Counted from the first letter of the stretch, positions 1 to 6,264 are shown. The stretch is DNA of 9,590 nt from an uncultured Eubacteriales bacterium (GCA_934489735.1 CAKSSR010000045.1:1-9590), one strand, 5' to 3'. Translations and numbers: made by a program. The notes: generated by a model not told the origin, from the letters alone.

Positions 1-283
1 CTCATTTGATGATTCACTTGCTTTATCTTTGTCAGACTTTTCAACTGGCCTTCTCTTTCTAGTGTCCTTCCCTTCATTTTGTGTCTTCCCTACGTTAGCT
101 GATTTATTACTGTCAGGTTCCGATCCATCTATTTTACCTTCACCATGTTTTCCATCCTTTTTTTCAACTTGTTTACTTTTCTCTTCAGCTTTACTCTTTT
201 CTTTCTCATTTGATGATCCACTTGCTTCGTCTTTGCTAGACTTTTCAACTGGCTTTTCTACTTTTTTTCTCTTTTTAGTGCCC
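1..283 (-). repeat. Imperfect 204-bp-period repeat inside coding linker
   Basis: Bases 1-70 match bases 205-283 closely. The period is 204 bp, a multiple of three, so the repeat is in frame (68 codons). The copies differ by substitutions and by a 12-bp in-frame indel that adds KVEK in the copy nearer the N-terminus. Both encode PVEKS.KD.AS.SSNE-type sequence. The repeat may extend past the left edge. Confidence 0.75.
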
Positions 284-537
284 TTTTTTCCAACCAACGC
301 ATTATCAAATGCATCTAAGTCACTTCTATTCTGTGGTTTTTCTGCACCTGGTGCTTTAAAATGATTATATAAGAAATACGATCCCAATATAGCTGCTGAA
401 CCAAACGCTGCTATGCTTATATTTTTCTTATTCAATACTTTCTTATAGTCCATTGCCGATGCATTTAGGCAACTCATTGATACCAATGCCGTTGACAAAC
501 CTAATGCAAATACTTTTTTAAAATTATTTTTTTTCAT
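1..537 (-). CDS. Membrane-anchored Lys/Glu/Ser-rich paralogue, 3' part missing
   Basis: Open from an ATG at 537 through the left edge (179 codons visible), so the protein is C-terminally incomplete here. Residues 1-28 form a signal peptide ending in the A-x-A site of SCLNASA. Residues 40-60 are a second hydrophobic segment (ISIAAFGSAAILGSYFLYNHF), so the mature protein is probably anchored near its N-terminus. From about residue 64 on, it is a charged Lys/Glu/Ser/Asp-rich linker containing an imperfect 68-residue internal repeat. AAGGAG at 547-552 lies 9 nt before the ATG. It is the fifth copy of a family whose other members are at 674-2245, 2283-2990, 3028-3723 and 3767-4603. The FRQD module seen in those proteins is not reached in this window. 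It has its own promoter (584-645) and a terminator-like hairpin of the preceding gene lies upstream. Function unknown; likely an envelope protein. Confidence 0.85.
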   Translation of the reverse strand, partial: MKKNNFKKVFALGLSTALVSMSCLNASAMDYKKVLNKKNISIAAFGSAAILGSYFLYNHFKAPGAEKPQNRSDLDAFDNALVGKKGTKKRKKVEKPVEKSSKDEASGSSNEKEKSKAEEKSKQVEKKDGKHGEGKIDGSEPDSNKSANVGKTQNEGKDTRKRRPVEKSDKDKASESSNE

Positions 538-565
538 TTTTACTAACTCCTTCGATATATTTATA
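353..565 (-). repeat. Conserved 213-bp 5' block, copy 1
   Basis: Covers the AAGGAG site, start codon, signal peptide, membrane segment and the KAP junction. The other copies are at 2061-2273, 2806-3018, 3539-3751 and 4419-4631. Copies at 2061 and 2806 differ at about 10 of 213 positions by hand count, far less than the downstream coding parts. This copy has AAATTATTTTTTTTCAT around the start, slightly different from the others. Confidence 0.85.
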
Positions 566-583
566 CCATTATTTTTTAATCTA

Positions 584-645
584 ATTATATCATATCTTAA
601 CTTACAATAGTTAATCTTAACAAAATCTTAACAAACAATTTAACA
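584..645 (-). promoter_or_regulatory. Extended -10 promoter with TGTTAA direct-repeat operator
   Basis: Read on the minus strand, TGATATAAT (584-592) is a perfect extended -10, about 40 nt of leader before the ATG at 537. No good -35 is visible. Upstream lie TGTTAA boxes at 617-622, 628-633 and 640-645 with N5 and N6 spacers (11- and 12-bp periods). The nearest box starts 28 bp from the -10. TGTTAA-N5-TGTTAA fits the WalR/VicR consensus TGTWAH-N5-TGTWAH. The same bases read as TTAACA repeats on the other strand, as in PhoP boxes. The near absence of a -35 suits an activator-dependent promoter. Confidence 0.65.
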
Positions 646-670
646 GGATCATCAAAATAATAGTCCTGCC
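642..670 (-). terminator. Weak hairpin after the 674-2245 gene
   Basis: Starts 3 nt after the stop codon at 674. CAGGA/TCCTG arms, extended by two G-U pairs, enclose a 15-nt loop. It is followed only by an A/T-rich, interrupted T stretch, so it is weak as an intrinsic terminator. It is a diverged copy of the better hairpin at 4708-4736. Its distal arm overlaps the outermost operator box of the next promoter. Confidence 0.45.
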
Positions 671-673
671 TTA

Positions 674-2245
674 TTATCCTACCTTCCATTCTCCATTCAC
701 TATTTTATCAAATGCTGACATATCGGTCGCACTAGAAATGTCAACTGCCTGCCCTATGAACACTTTTGCTATATCGGATTTATTATATGCATTAAAAATA
801 TATGTAGTCCCACTGTTTTTCATTGCTTCTTTCACTTCCGGATTATCAAGTGCTTCTTTGTGCCATTCAAATTTGTTACCAAGTCTATCTGTTCCAATAA
901 ATGATATCATTGCTCTGTTAACACCTTCAGCCCTGCAAGATTCAAACAAAGTTAAATAGTGCCTCTTGATATGTAATTTACACTGTTCCTCTGTATAATT
1001 TTCAGAGTCCCTATGTGCGTACGGAAGTGCTGCATCTAAAAATATATCTATTTTCTTATCTTCATCACTATAAATATACGTCTGCGAAGTATGGATATCC
1101 CCTCCATCAAATGAAATTGGGGCATCCTTAACTATCAAACAAGTAAACTTATCATTGTCTTCCTTTTTGTCTTCACCAAATCCAGTTTCACTAGCTAGGT
1201 TTATCCCATAACCTGATGAAGTTTCTATTCCATATGGCTTTAACAAGTTTATCTTGTCCACTTTTTGTTCGCTATATTCCTGTCTCTCTTTATCATATAC
1301 CATGCCATTTAGTCCTGGCATATGCAGTAAGCATAAAGATGTCCATGGACATTTAAGCATGAAAGCTGGCCCTTGAGTACGCTCTCCACAATAATCACTT
1401 AAAGATTTTACTTCTCCTTCAACTGGGCCATAATCTCCTGAACCGTATGTTTCTATGCAGTTCTGACTTGAGGCCGAGTTAGCTAAATCAAACTTTTTAC
1501 TGTCCAGCATAGTTTCCATGCTTAAAAGTTCCAATCCACTGGTTCCACTGTCAGCATAAACCACAAACATTTTACCATCCTTCTTATCCTTACTTTGAGC
1601 TTTTTCCGAAACCCTTGCTAAAGTTGGCATTACAAACTTACCTGCTTCATAAAGTTCGTCTCCCAACTTTATATAACACATTCCACTTTCTTTATCCTGT
1701 CTAAAGTATTTGCCTGGATTTTTTCTTAAATCCATTTCGCCTACCCTTGTTTTGCCGTCGCTTAAAATTGTTTCTGCATCTGTATTCCAACTATCCAATT
1801 CAGTCACCTGTACAGTTATTTTCTTTCCTCTTTTACTACAGCTCTTAGCACTTACTATTTTAGATTTCTCATCTTCAGTAATTGGTTTAACTCCTTCAAA
1901 CATAATCGGGTTCGTTGTCCCATTTACTTCCCTATTTTGTATTGCTTTCAGCGCTTCTTTAACTTGTTCACTTTCTTCTTTATTCTTTTCACTTTTTTTG
2001 ATCTGATCGTTATTTTTTTTCACCAATTGTCTTTCGTCTTGTGGTTTTTCTGCACTAGGGGCTTTAAAATGATTATATAAGAAATATGATCCCAATATAA
2101 CTGCTGAACCAAGCGCTGCTATGCTTATATTTTTCTTATTTAATATATTCTTATAGTCAATTGCCGATGCATTCAGGCAACTCATTGATACCAATGCCGT
2201 TGATAGACCTAATGCAAATGCTTTTTTTAGATTATTTTTCTTCAT
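674..2245 (-). CDS. Membrane-anchored protein with macro-like C-terminal domain
   Basis: 523 residues; start fixed by AAGGAG (2255-2260), 9 nt from the ATG. Signal peptide 1-28; hydrophobic segment 40-60; charged Lys/Glu linker about 64-108; family module about 113-203 with FRQDKESGMCYIKL and LYEAG; macro-like region about 225-490. Motifs in that region, in order: SQNCIE (260-265), QGPAF (291-295), LLHMPGLNG (306-314), the helix-strand-loop HIKRHYLTLFESC followed by GVNRAMISFIGTDRLGN (441-457), then a TYIFNAY strand. This order resembles macro domains (G-x-A, vIHtvGP, L..cy..aL, siafP.I.tG.yg), which bind ADP-ribose or remove it, but the classic NAAN and GGGV motifs are not clear. Last gene of the probable operon from 4603. 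Its C-terminal half is related to 4749-6176 while its start is that of the short paralogues, so it may be a recombinant. Activity not proven. Confidence 0.85.
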   Translation of the reverse strand: MKKNNLKKAFALGLSTALVSMSCLNASAIDYKNILNKKNISIAALGSAVILGSYFLYNHFKAPSAEKPQDERQLVKKNNDQIKKSEKNKEESEQVKEALKAIQNREVNGTTNPIMFEGVKPITEDEKSKIVSAKSCSKRGKKITVQVTELDSWNTDAETILSDGKTRVGEMDLRKNPGKYFRQDKESGMCYIKLGDELYEAGKFVMPTLARVSEKAQSKDKKDGKMFVVYADSGTSGLELLSMETMLDSKKFDLANSASSQNCIETYGSGDYGPVEGEVKSLSDYCGERTQGPAFMLKCPWTSLCLLHMPGLNGMVYDKERQEYSEQKVDKINLLKPYGIETSSGYGINLASETGFGEDKKEDNDKFTCLIVKDAPISFDGGDIHTSQTYIYSDEDKKIDIFLDAALPYAHRDSENYTEEQCKLHIKRHYLTLFESCRAEGVNRAMISFIGTDRLGNKFEWHKEALDNPEVKEAMKNSGTTYIFNAYNKSDIAKVFIGQAVDISSATDMSAFDKIVNGEWKVG

Positions 2246-2273
2246 CTTTGCTAACTCCTTCGATATATTTATA
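2061..2273 (-). repeat. Conserved 213-bp 5' block, copy 2
   Basis: Same block as at 353-565, here in front of the long macro-like gene. It includes the RBS and codons 1 to about 62. Few differences from the other copies, among them YKN in place of YKK after the signal peptide. Confidence 0.85.
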
Positions 2274-2282
2274 TATTATCCT

Positions 2283-2990
2283 CTAATTTAGATATATGTA
2301 ACTAGCAAATAGCAATGCTCTCCATGAGTCTTCCTTATATGTTCTACTTTTCTCACCAGTTTCATAATCATGTTTTATATCAAATAAACCTCCATCGTCC
2401 CATATGTTTCCATCAACACATGTAAAGAATAAATCGGTAAAGTTGTATCTCTTATTAGCTCCCTTACGCATTTCCCTGCCCAACTCATAAAGCTTACCAT
2501 CTAACTTAAAATAAAACATTTTACTATCTCTGTCCTGTCTAAAATGCTCATTCAAATTCAAATCTTTTCTTTGTATTTTCCTGCCATTAGAGAAAATTAA
2601 AAGTGGGTTTCCTTCTTCTCTTCCTTTTTTCGAAACACGTATGCTTTCAATTTTTTCATCTTCTCCTTCAACTATATTAGATTTTTCCTCTTTGCTTATT
2701 GCTATAACTGATTCCTCTTCCATTATGTCCGCAATTTGACTCTCTTTCTCACTTAGACTATTAATATCATGAACATCAAAATCATGAAACTTTTCTACAC
2801 CAGGTGCTTTAAAATGATTGTATAAGAAATATGATCCCAATATAGCTGCTGAACCAAGCGTTGCTATGCTTATATTTTTCTTATTCAATACTTTCTTATA
2901 GTCCATTGCCGATGCATTCAGGCAACTCATTGATACCAATGCCGTTGATAGACCTAATGCAAATGCTCTTGTTAGATTATTTTTCTTCAT
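2283..2990 (-). CDS. Short membrane-anchored paralogue, 235 aa
   Basis: Signal peptide 1-28 (here followed by MD), hydrophobic segment 40-60, a short acidic linker to about 95, then the family module: an EEKSNIV segment, LLIFSNGRK (130-138), FRQDRDSKMFYFKLDGKLYE (150-169), then LFFTCVDGNIWDD and the terminal DSWRALLFASYIYLN. It stops where the long paralogues go on into the macro-like domain. The final W-x-x-L stretch may correspond to the CPWTSLCLLHMPG strand of the long forms (tentative). AAGGAG at 3000-3005, 9 nt from the ATG. Gaps of 37 nt on both sides put it in one transcript with its neighbours. No known function recognised; probably a cell-envelope protein facing outside. Confidence 0.88.
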   Translation of the reverse strand: MKKNNLTRAFALGLSTALVSMSCLNASAMDYKKVLNKKNISIATLGSAAILGSYFLYNHFKAPGVEKFHDFDVHDINSLSEKESQIADIMEEESVIAISKEEKSNIVEGEDEKIESIRVSKKGREEGNPLLIFSNGRKIQRKDLNLNEHFRQDRDSKMFYFKLDGKLYELGREMRKGANKRYNFTDLFFTCVDGNIWDDGGLFDIKHDYETGEKSRTYKEDSWRALLFASYIYLN

Positions 2991-3018
2991 CTTTGCTAAC
3001 TCCTTCGATATATTAATA
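2806..3018 (-). repeat. Conserved 213-bp 5' block, copy 3
   Basis: Same block as at 353-565. Changes at the start give NNLTRAF instead of NNLKKAF; the rest of the signal peptide is unchanged. Confidence 0.85.
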
Positions 3019-3027
3019 TATTATTTT

Positions 3028-3723
3028 CTAAGCTTCATATATGTAACCAACAAATAGCAATGTTCTCCATGAGTCTCCCTTATATATTTTGCTTATTTCA
3101 TCATTTGTATATCCAAAATTCATATTAAATAAAGCATTATCATCCCATACTTTTTTATCAACACATGCAAAGAAGTATGTGTCTTCTGAATTTGGATCCT
3201 TAGCTTTTTCAACCATATACTCGCCTAATTCATAAAGCTTACCATCCAACTTAAAGTAAAGCATTTTACTATCTTTATCTTGTCTAAAATTTTCATCCAA
3301 ATTCAATTCTTTTCCTTCTACTTCCCTGCCATCAGAAAAAATCAAAAGTGAGTTTCCTTTTTCTTTTACTTCTCTTGAAGCAAGTATGCTCTTAATGTTT
3401 TCATTTCTCCCTTTAACTATATTAGATTTTTCATCTTCACTTATTGCTTTAACTTCATCTATTAGCATCGGTTCCGTATTTTGATTTTTCTTCTTCCCTA
3501 GTTCATTAATGCAAGAAGTATCAAAAACATAAGCCTTTTCTTTAAAATGATTATATAAGAAATATGATCCCAATATAGCTGCTGAACCAAGTGTTGTTAT
3601 GTTTATATTTTTCTTATTTAATATCTTCTTATAGTCAATTGCCGATGCATTTAGGCAGCTCATTGATACCAATGCCGTTGATAAACCTAATGCAAATGCT
3701 TTTTTTAGATTATTTTTCTTCAT
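3028..3723 (-). CDS. Short membrane-anchored paralogue, 231 aa
   Basis: Signal peptide 1-28 and hydrophobic segment 40-60 (NITTLGS variant). The linker is the shortest of the family and lacks the KAP junction (HFKEKAYVFD). The family module follows: PMLIDEVKAISEDEKSNIV (85-103), SLLIFSDGRE, NFRQDKDSKMLYFKLDGKLY (145-164), FFACVDKKVWDD and the terminal DSWRTLLFVGYIYEA. AAGGAG at 3733-3738, 9 nt from the ATG. It sits between homologues with gaps of 43 and 37 nt and nearly identical intercistronic sequence, so one operon is likely. Unlike 674-2245 there is no macro-like region. Function unknown; the alternating charged and hydrophobic module looks like a folded extracytoplasmic domain. Confidence 0.88.
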   Translation of the reverse strand: MKKNNLKKAFALGLSTALVSMSCLNASAIDYKKILNKKNINITTLGSAAILGSYFLYNHFKEKAYVFDTSCINELGKKKNQNTEPMLIDEVKAISEDEKSNIVKGRNENIKSILASREVKEKGNSLLIFSDGREVEGKELNLDENFRQDKDSKMLYFKLDGKLYELGEYMVEKAKDPNSEDTYFFACVDKKVWDDNALFNMNFGYTNDEISKIYKGDSWRTLLFVGYIYEA

Positions 3724-3751
3724 CTTTGCTAACTCCTTCGATATATTAATA
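3539..3751 (-). repeat. Conserved 213-bp 5' block, copy 4
   Basis: Same block as at 353-565. Homology breaks just after HFK, a few codons earlier than in the other copies, which marks the edge of the constant part. Confidence 0.8.
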
Positions 3752-3766
3752 TATTATTTTCTAAGC

Positions 3767-4603
3767 CTATATATATATATAACCAACAAATAGCAATGCT
3801 CTCCATGAGTCTTTATTACATATTATACTTGTCAATTCACTTTTATAATCATCTTCTATCCAAGACAAACCATTAAAATCCCATATCTTTTTATCAGCAC
3901 ATGCAAAAAATCTATCACGGTAGATCTTCCCATCACTCTTGACTTTTTTAAGCAGCATATACTCGCCTAATTCATAAAGCTTACCATCCAACTTAAAGTA
4001 AATCATTCCGCTATCTTTGTCTTGTCTAAAATTATCATTCAAATTCAAATCTTTTCCTTCTATTTTCCTGCCATTAGAAAAAATCAAAAGTGGATTTCCT
4101 TTTTCTCTTCCTTTTTTTGAAACACTTATGCTTTTAATTTTTTCATTTCTTCTTTTAACTATATCAGATTTCTCATCTTTACTTATTTCTGTAATCCTTT
4201 TCATTAATATCGGTTTCGTATCTTGACCTTTTTTCCTCCCCCAACAATTAGTATCAGAAGCATCAAAGACTTCAAACTCTTCTTCATTTTGTTGATCTTT
4301 TGCTTTCTTTTCAGTTGGTTTTTGCTCCTCTTCGGTAATACTTCCTTTACCTTTTCCAACCTGATGGTCACTGATTTTATCCAATTGCCCTTCATCTTGT
4401 GATTTTTCTGTACTCGGGGCTTTAAAATGATTATATAAGAAATACGATCCCAATATAACTGCTGAACCGAGTGCTGCTATGCTTATATTTTTCTTATTCA
4501 ATACTTTCTTATAGTCAATTGCCGATGCATTCAGGCAACTCATTGACACCAATGTCGTTGATAGACCTAATGCAAATACTTTTTTTAGATTATTTTTCTT
4601 CAT
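3767..4603 (-). CDS. Membrane-anchored paralogue with charged linker, 278 aa
   Basis: First gene of the probable four-gene operon. Signal peptide 1-28, hydrophobic segment 40-60, Lys/Glu/Gln-rich linker about 64-118, then the family module: PILMKRITEISKDEKSDIV (131-149), PLLIFSNGRK (171-180), NFRQDKDSGMIYFKLDGKLY (191-210), FFACADKKIWD and the terminal KDSWRALLFVGYIYI. Its module is very close in DNA sequence to that of 3028-3723 (compare 3961-4032 with 3218-3292). AAGGAG at 4613-4618, 9 nt from the ATG, preceded by its own promoter (4650-4711). The last codons and the stop lie in a TA dinucleotide run (3767-3780), so slippage would alter only the final residues. Function unknown; likely exposed on the outer face of the membrane. 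Confidence 0.88.
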   Translation of the reverse strand: MKKNNLKKVFALGLSTTLVSMSCLNASAIDYKKVLNKKNISIAALGSAVILGSYFLYNHFKAPSTEKSQDEGQLDKISDHQVGKGKGSITEEEQKPTEKKAKDQQNEEEFEVFDASDTNCWGRKKGQDTKPILMKRITEISKDEKSDIVKRRNEKIKSISVSKKGREKGNPLLIFSNGRKIEGKDLNLNDNFRQDKDSGMIYFKLDGKLYELGEYMLLKKVKSDGKIYRDRFFACADKKIWDFNGLSWIEDDYKSELTSIICNKDSWRALLFVGYIYI

Positions 4604-4631
4604 CTTTACTAACTCCTTCGATATATTTATA
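4419..4631 (-). repeat. Conserved 213-bp 5' block, copy 5
   Basis: Same block as at 353-565. The similarity to copy 1 continues upstream through the whole promoter and the preceding hairpin (4632-4736 against 566-670), so this and copy 1 belong to a longer duplication. Confidence 0.85.
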
Positions 4632-4649
4632 TCATTATTTTTTAGTTTA

Positions 4650-4711
4650 ATTATATCATATCTTAGCTTGCAATAGTTAATCTTAACAAAATCTTAATAA
4701 ATAATTTAACA
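4650..4711 (-). promoter_or_regulatory. Operon promoter, extended -10 with TGTTAA-type repeats
   Basis: On the minus strand TGATATAAT at 4650-4658 is an extended -10. Boxes on the plus strand are TTAACA (4683-4688), TTAATA (4694-4699) and TTAACA (4706-4711), with N5 and N6 spacers; the first starts 28 bp from the -10. The middle box carries one change, so the TGTWAH-N5-TGTWAH match is imperfect here. It should drive the four genes from 4603 to 674. Confidence 0.65.
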
Positions 4712-4736
4712 GGACCATCAAAATAATAGTCCTGTT
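4708..4736 (-). terminator. Hairpin after the 4749-6176 gene
   Basis: Perfect 8-bp stem AACAGGAC/GTCCTGTT with a 13-nt loop, 12 nt after the stop codon. The following minus-strand sequence is T-rich but interrupted by A, so termination may be partial. The distal arm overlaps the outermost operator box at 4706-4711. The stem is symmetric and could act in both directions, but no plus-strand gene is seen. Confidence 0.6.
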
Positions 4737-4748
4737 CTAAAATGTTAC

Positions 4749-6176
4749 TTATTTTAGTCTATCAAATGCATCCATACTATTACATCCAGAAAAATCTACT
4801 GCTTCTTTTCCGAATACATCATATGCATCGACATCTGTATGAGCATTAAATACGTAAACAGTTCCACTTTTCATCATCAAGTCACGTATTTCTGGATCAT
4901 CAAGTACTTCTTTATGCCATTGCATTTTATTTCCAAAGGATCCTAATCCAATCAGTGGCACTATTGCTCTCTTCACTTTATGTTCCTTACAGTAGTTAAA
5001 CAATGCCATGTAATGTCTTTTCAGATGTGCTTTACATACTTCCTCTGAGCAGGAGACTGATGAAGGTTCTCCTCCCGGAAGTGCGGAATCCAAAAACATT
5101 CTTACAACCTGTCCGCTTTCGTTATGGAAGTATCCTCGATCGTTAAAAACGCTTCCAAAATTCAATGAAACTGGTGCTTCTTCGACTGTCATGAATTGAA
5201 ATCTTTCATCATCTCTATCGAAATCATGAAATTCTGAAGAGGTAATATGACCGGCGCTAGTATTTATACCATATTTATATAACAAATTGATCTTATCTCC
5301 CGGTCGTTCTTCATAACTATCATTAAATCTGTTATACACTTTACCATTTAATCCTGGCATATGTAACAAACAAAGTGCTGTCCAAGGACATTTTATCATA
5401 AATGCGGTTCCCTGAGATGGATTATCGCAATATTCTCTAAGATATTTTATCTTTGACGCATCAAGTCTATCTGTTTCTATACAGTTCTGACTTACGATAG
5501 GGCTAGCCAAATCAAACTTATTAGTATCCAATATCGATTGAATATCTAATAATTTCTCTCCTGGTGCACCCTTTCCTGCAAAAGCCACAAACATTTTTCC
5601 AGTTTTTTCTGAGAATTCCTCACATTTTTTAAATCTTTTTCTACTATGACGGCTAAAATCTTCTTCTCTTTCTTCCTTATCCTTTAATGAATTCATATAG
5701 AATATACCAGCTGGATACAGTTTCCTGCCCAATTTCACATAGCACATACCAGTTATCTTATCTTGTCTAAAGAAAGTCTTAGGATCATCTCTAAGTTCTT
5801 CCTCGCTGACAAGTTGAGTCTCCCCATAGTTATTTATTCTTAAAATTGAGTCTCTTCCGATAGTAACTCTTTTATTAGCTGTATTCCTGATAGAATAAGG
5901 CTCTCCAAAAACTATATTTCTTCTTTCATCATCTCTAATACTTGGCACTCCATCGAACATAATTGGCAAACTTTTTTCAACATCCTCATTTTGCCTTTTA
6001 AAAGACTTAATATAATCATCATATCTCTTTTCTGCTGCTCTTTCCTTATACCTCATTAAACATGCTTTCATTGTAGAAGACGTATGTTCTGCAGTATCCA
6101 TAGCCATATTTGACATACATACAACCGATGATAAAATTGTACTTAATAATAATATTTTTTTAATATTCATTTCCAT
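4749..6176 (-). CDS. Secreted protein with family module and macro-like domain
   Basis: 475 residues as drawn. The SD (AAAGGA, 6180-6185) is 3 nt from the ATG at 6176 but 9 nt from the ATG at 6170, the spacing of all paralogues, so MNIKKILLL (473 aa) is the likelier start. A signal peptide ends near MSNMA|MD; no second membrane segment is visible, so the product is probably released or loosely held. Module about 70-157 (PIMFDGVPSI, FFRQDKITGMCYVKL, LYPAG). Macro-like region about 193-447: SQNCIE (229-234), QGTAF (255-259), LLHMPGLNG (270-278), HLKRHYMALFNYC, VKRAIVPLIGLGSFGN (401-416), TVYVFNAH. PLIGLGSFGN is the best match to the macro-domain P-x-I-x-x-G-x-[FY]-G loop. Many Cys residues are shared with 674-2245. 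Single-gene unit with its own promoter (6208-6257) and hairpin (4708-4736). ADP-ribose binding or hydrolysis is inferred, not shown. Confidence 0.85.
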   Translation of the reverse strand: MEMNIKKILLLSTILSSVVCMSNMAMDTAEHTSSTMKACLMRYKERAAEKRYDDYIKSFKRQNEDVEKSLPIMFDGVPSIRDDERRNIVFGEPYSIRNTANKRVTIGRDSILRINNYGETQLVSEEELRDDPKTFFRQDKITGMCYVKLGRKLYPAGIFYMNSLKDKEEREEDFSRHSRKRFKKCEEFSEKTGKMFVAFAGKGAPGEKLLDIQSILDTNKFDLASPIVSQNCIETDRLDASKIKYLREYCDNPSQGTAFMIKCPWTALCLLHMPGLNGKVYNRFNDSYEERPGDKINLLYKYGINTSAGHITSSEFHDFDRDDERFQFMTVEEAPVSLNFGSVFNDRGYFHNESGQVVRMFLDSALPGGEPSSVSCSEEVCKAHLKRHYMALFNYCKEHKVKRAIVPLIGLGSFGNKMQWHKEVLDDPEIRDLMMKSGTVYVFNAHTDVDAYDVFGKEAVDFSGCNSMDAFDRLK

Positions 6177-6207
6177 TTATCCTTTAATTTAATAACTTTA
6201 TGTACTT

Positions 6208-6257
6208 ATTATATCATAAAGAATTTACAATTTGTGAGACTTAACAGAAATTTAACA
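6208..6257 (-). promoter_or_regulatory. Extended -10 promoter with TGTTAA-N5-TGTTAA box
   Basis: TGATATAAT at 6208-6216 on the minus strand, about 30 nt of leader before the start. TTAACA at 6241-6246 and 6252-6257 on the plus strand gives TGTTAA-N5-TGTTAA on the coding strand, an exact fit to TGTWAH-N5-TGTWAH. The first box starts 28 bp from the -10, as in the promoters at 584-645 and 4650-4711, although most surrounding sequence differs. No convincing -35. Confidence 0.65.
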
Positions 6258-6264
6258 AACTTTT

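Noticed and set aside
29..364. Plus-strand ORF of 111 codons
   Set aside because: It is the complement of the Lys/Glu/Ser-rich coding linker; the Phe/Ser/Leu-rich product, lack of an RBS and the repeat structure of the minus frame mark it as a shadow.
611..645. TTAACA repeats as a CRISPR array or replication iterons
   Set aside because: Repeats of 6 bp at 11-12-bp spacing next to a -10 element are too short for CRISPR, and no replication gene is near; a regulator site explains them better.
2178..2245. Lipoprotein signal peptide around SMSC
   Set aside because: The Cys at residue 23 lacks a canonical lipobox (Ser-Met-Ser before Cys) and an A-x-A signal peptidase I site follows at residues 26-28; the Cys is conserved in the family, so this is not fully excluded.
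4204..4395. Minus-strand ORF of 63 codons inside the 278-aa gene
   Set aside because: Out-of-frame within a Lys/Glu-rich linker of an intact, well-supported gene; no RBS at a good distance.
4749..6176. Cysteine protease reading based on CPW and a later His
   Set aside because: CPWTALCLLHMPG superficially recalls papain-type motifs, but the motif order, the missing Gln/Asn context and the PLIGLGSFGN loop fit a macro-like fold better.
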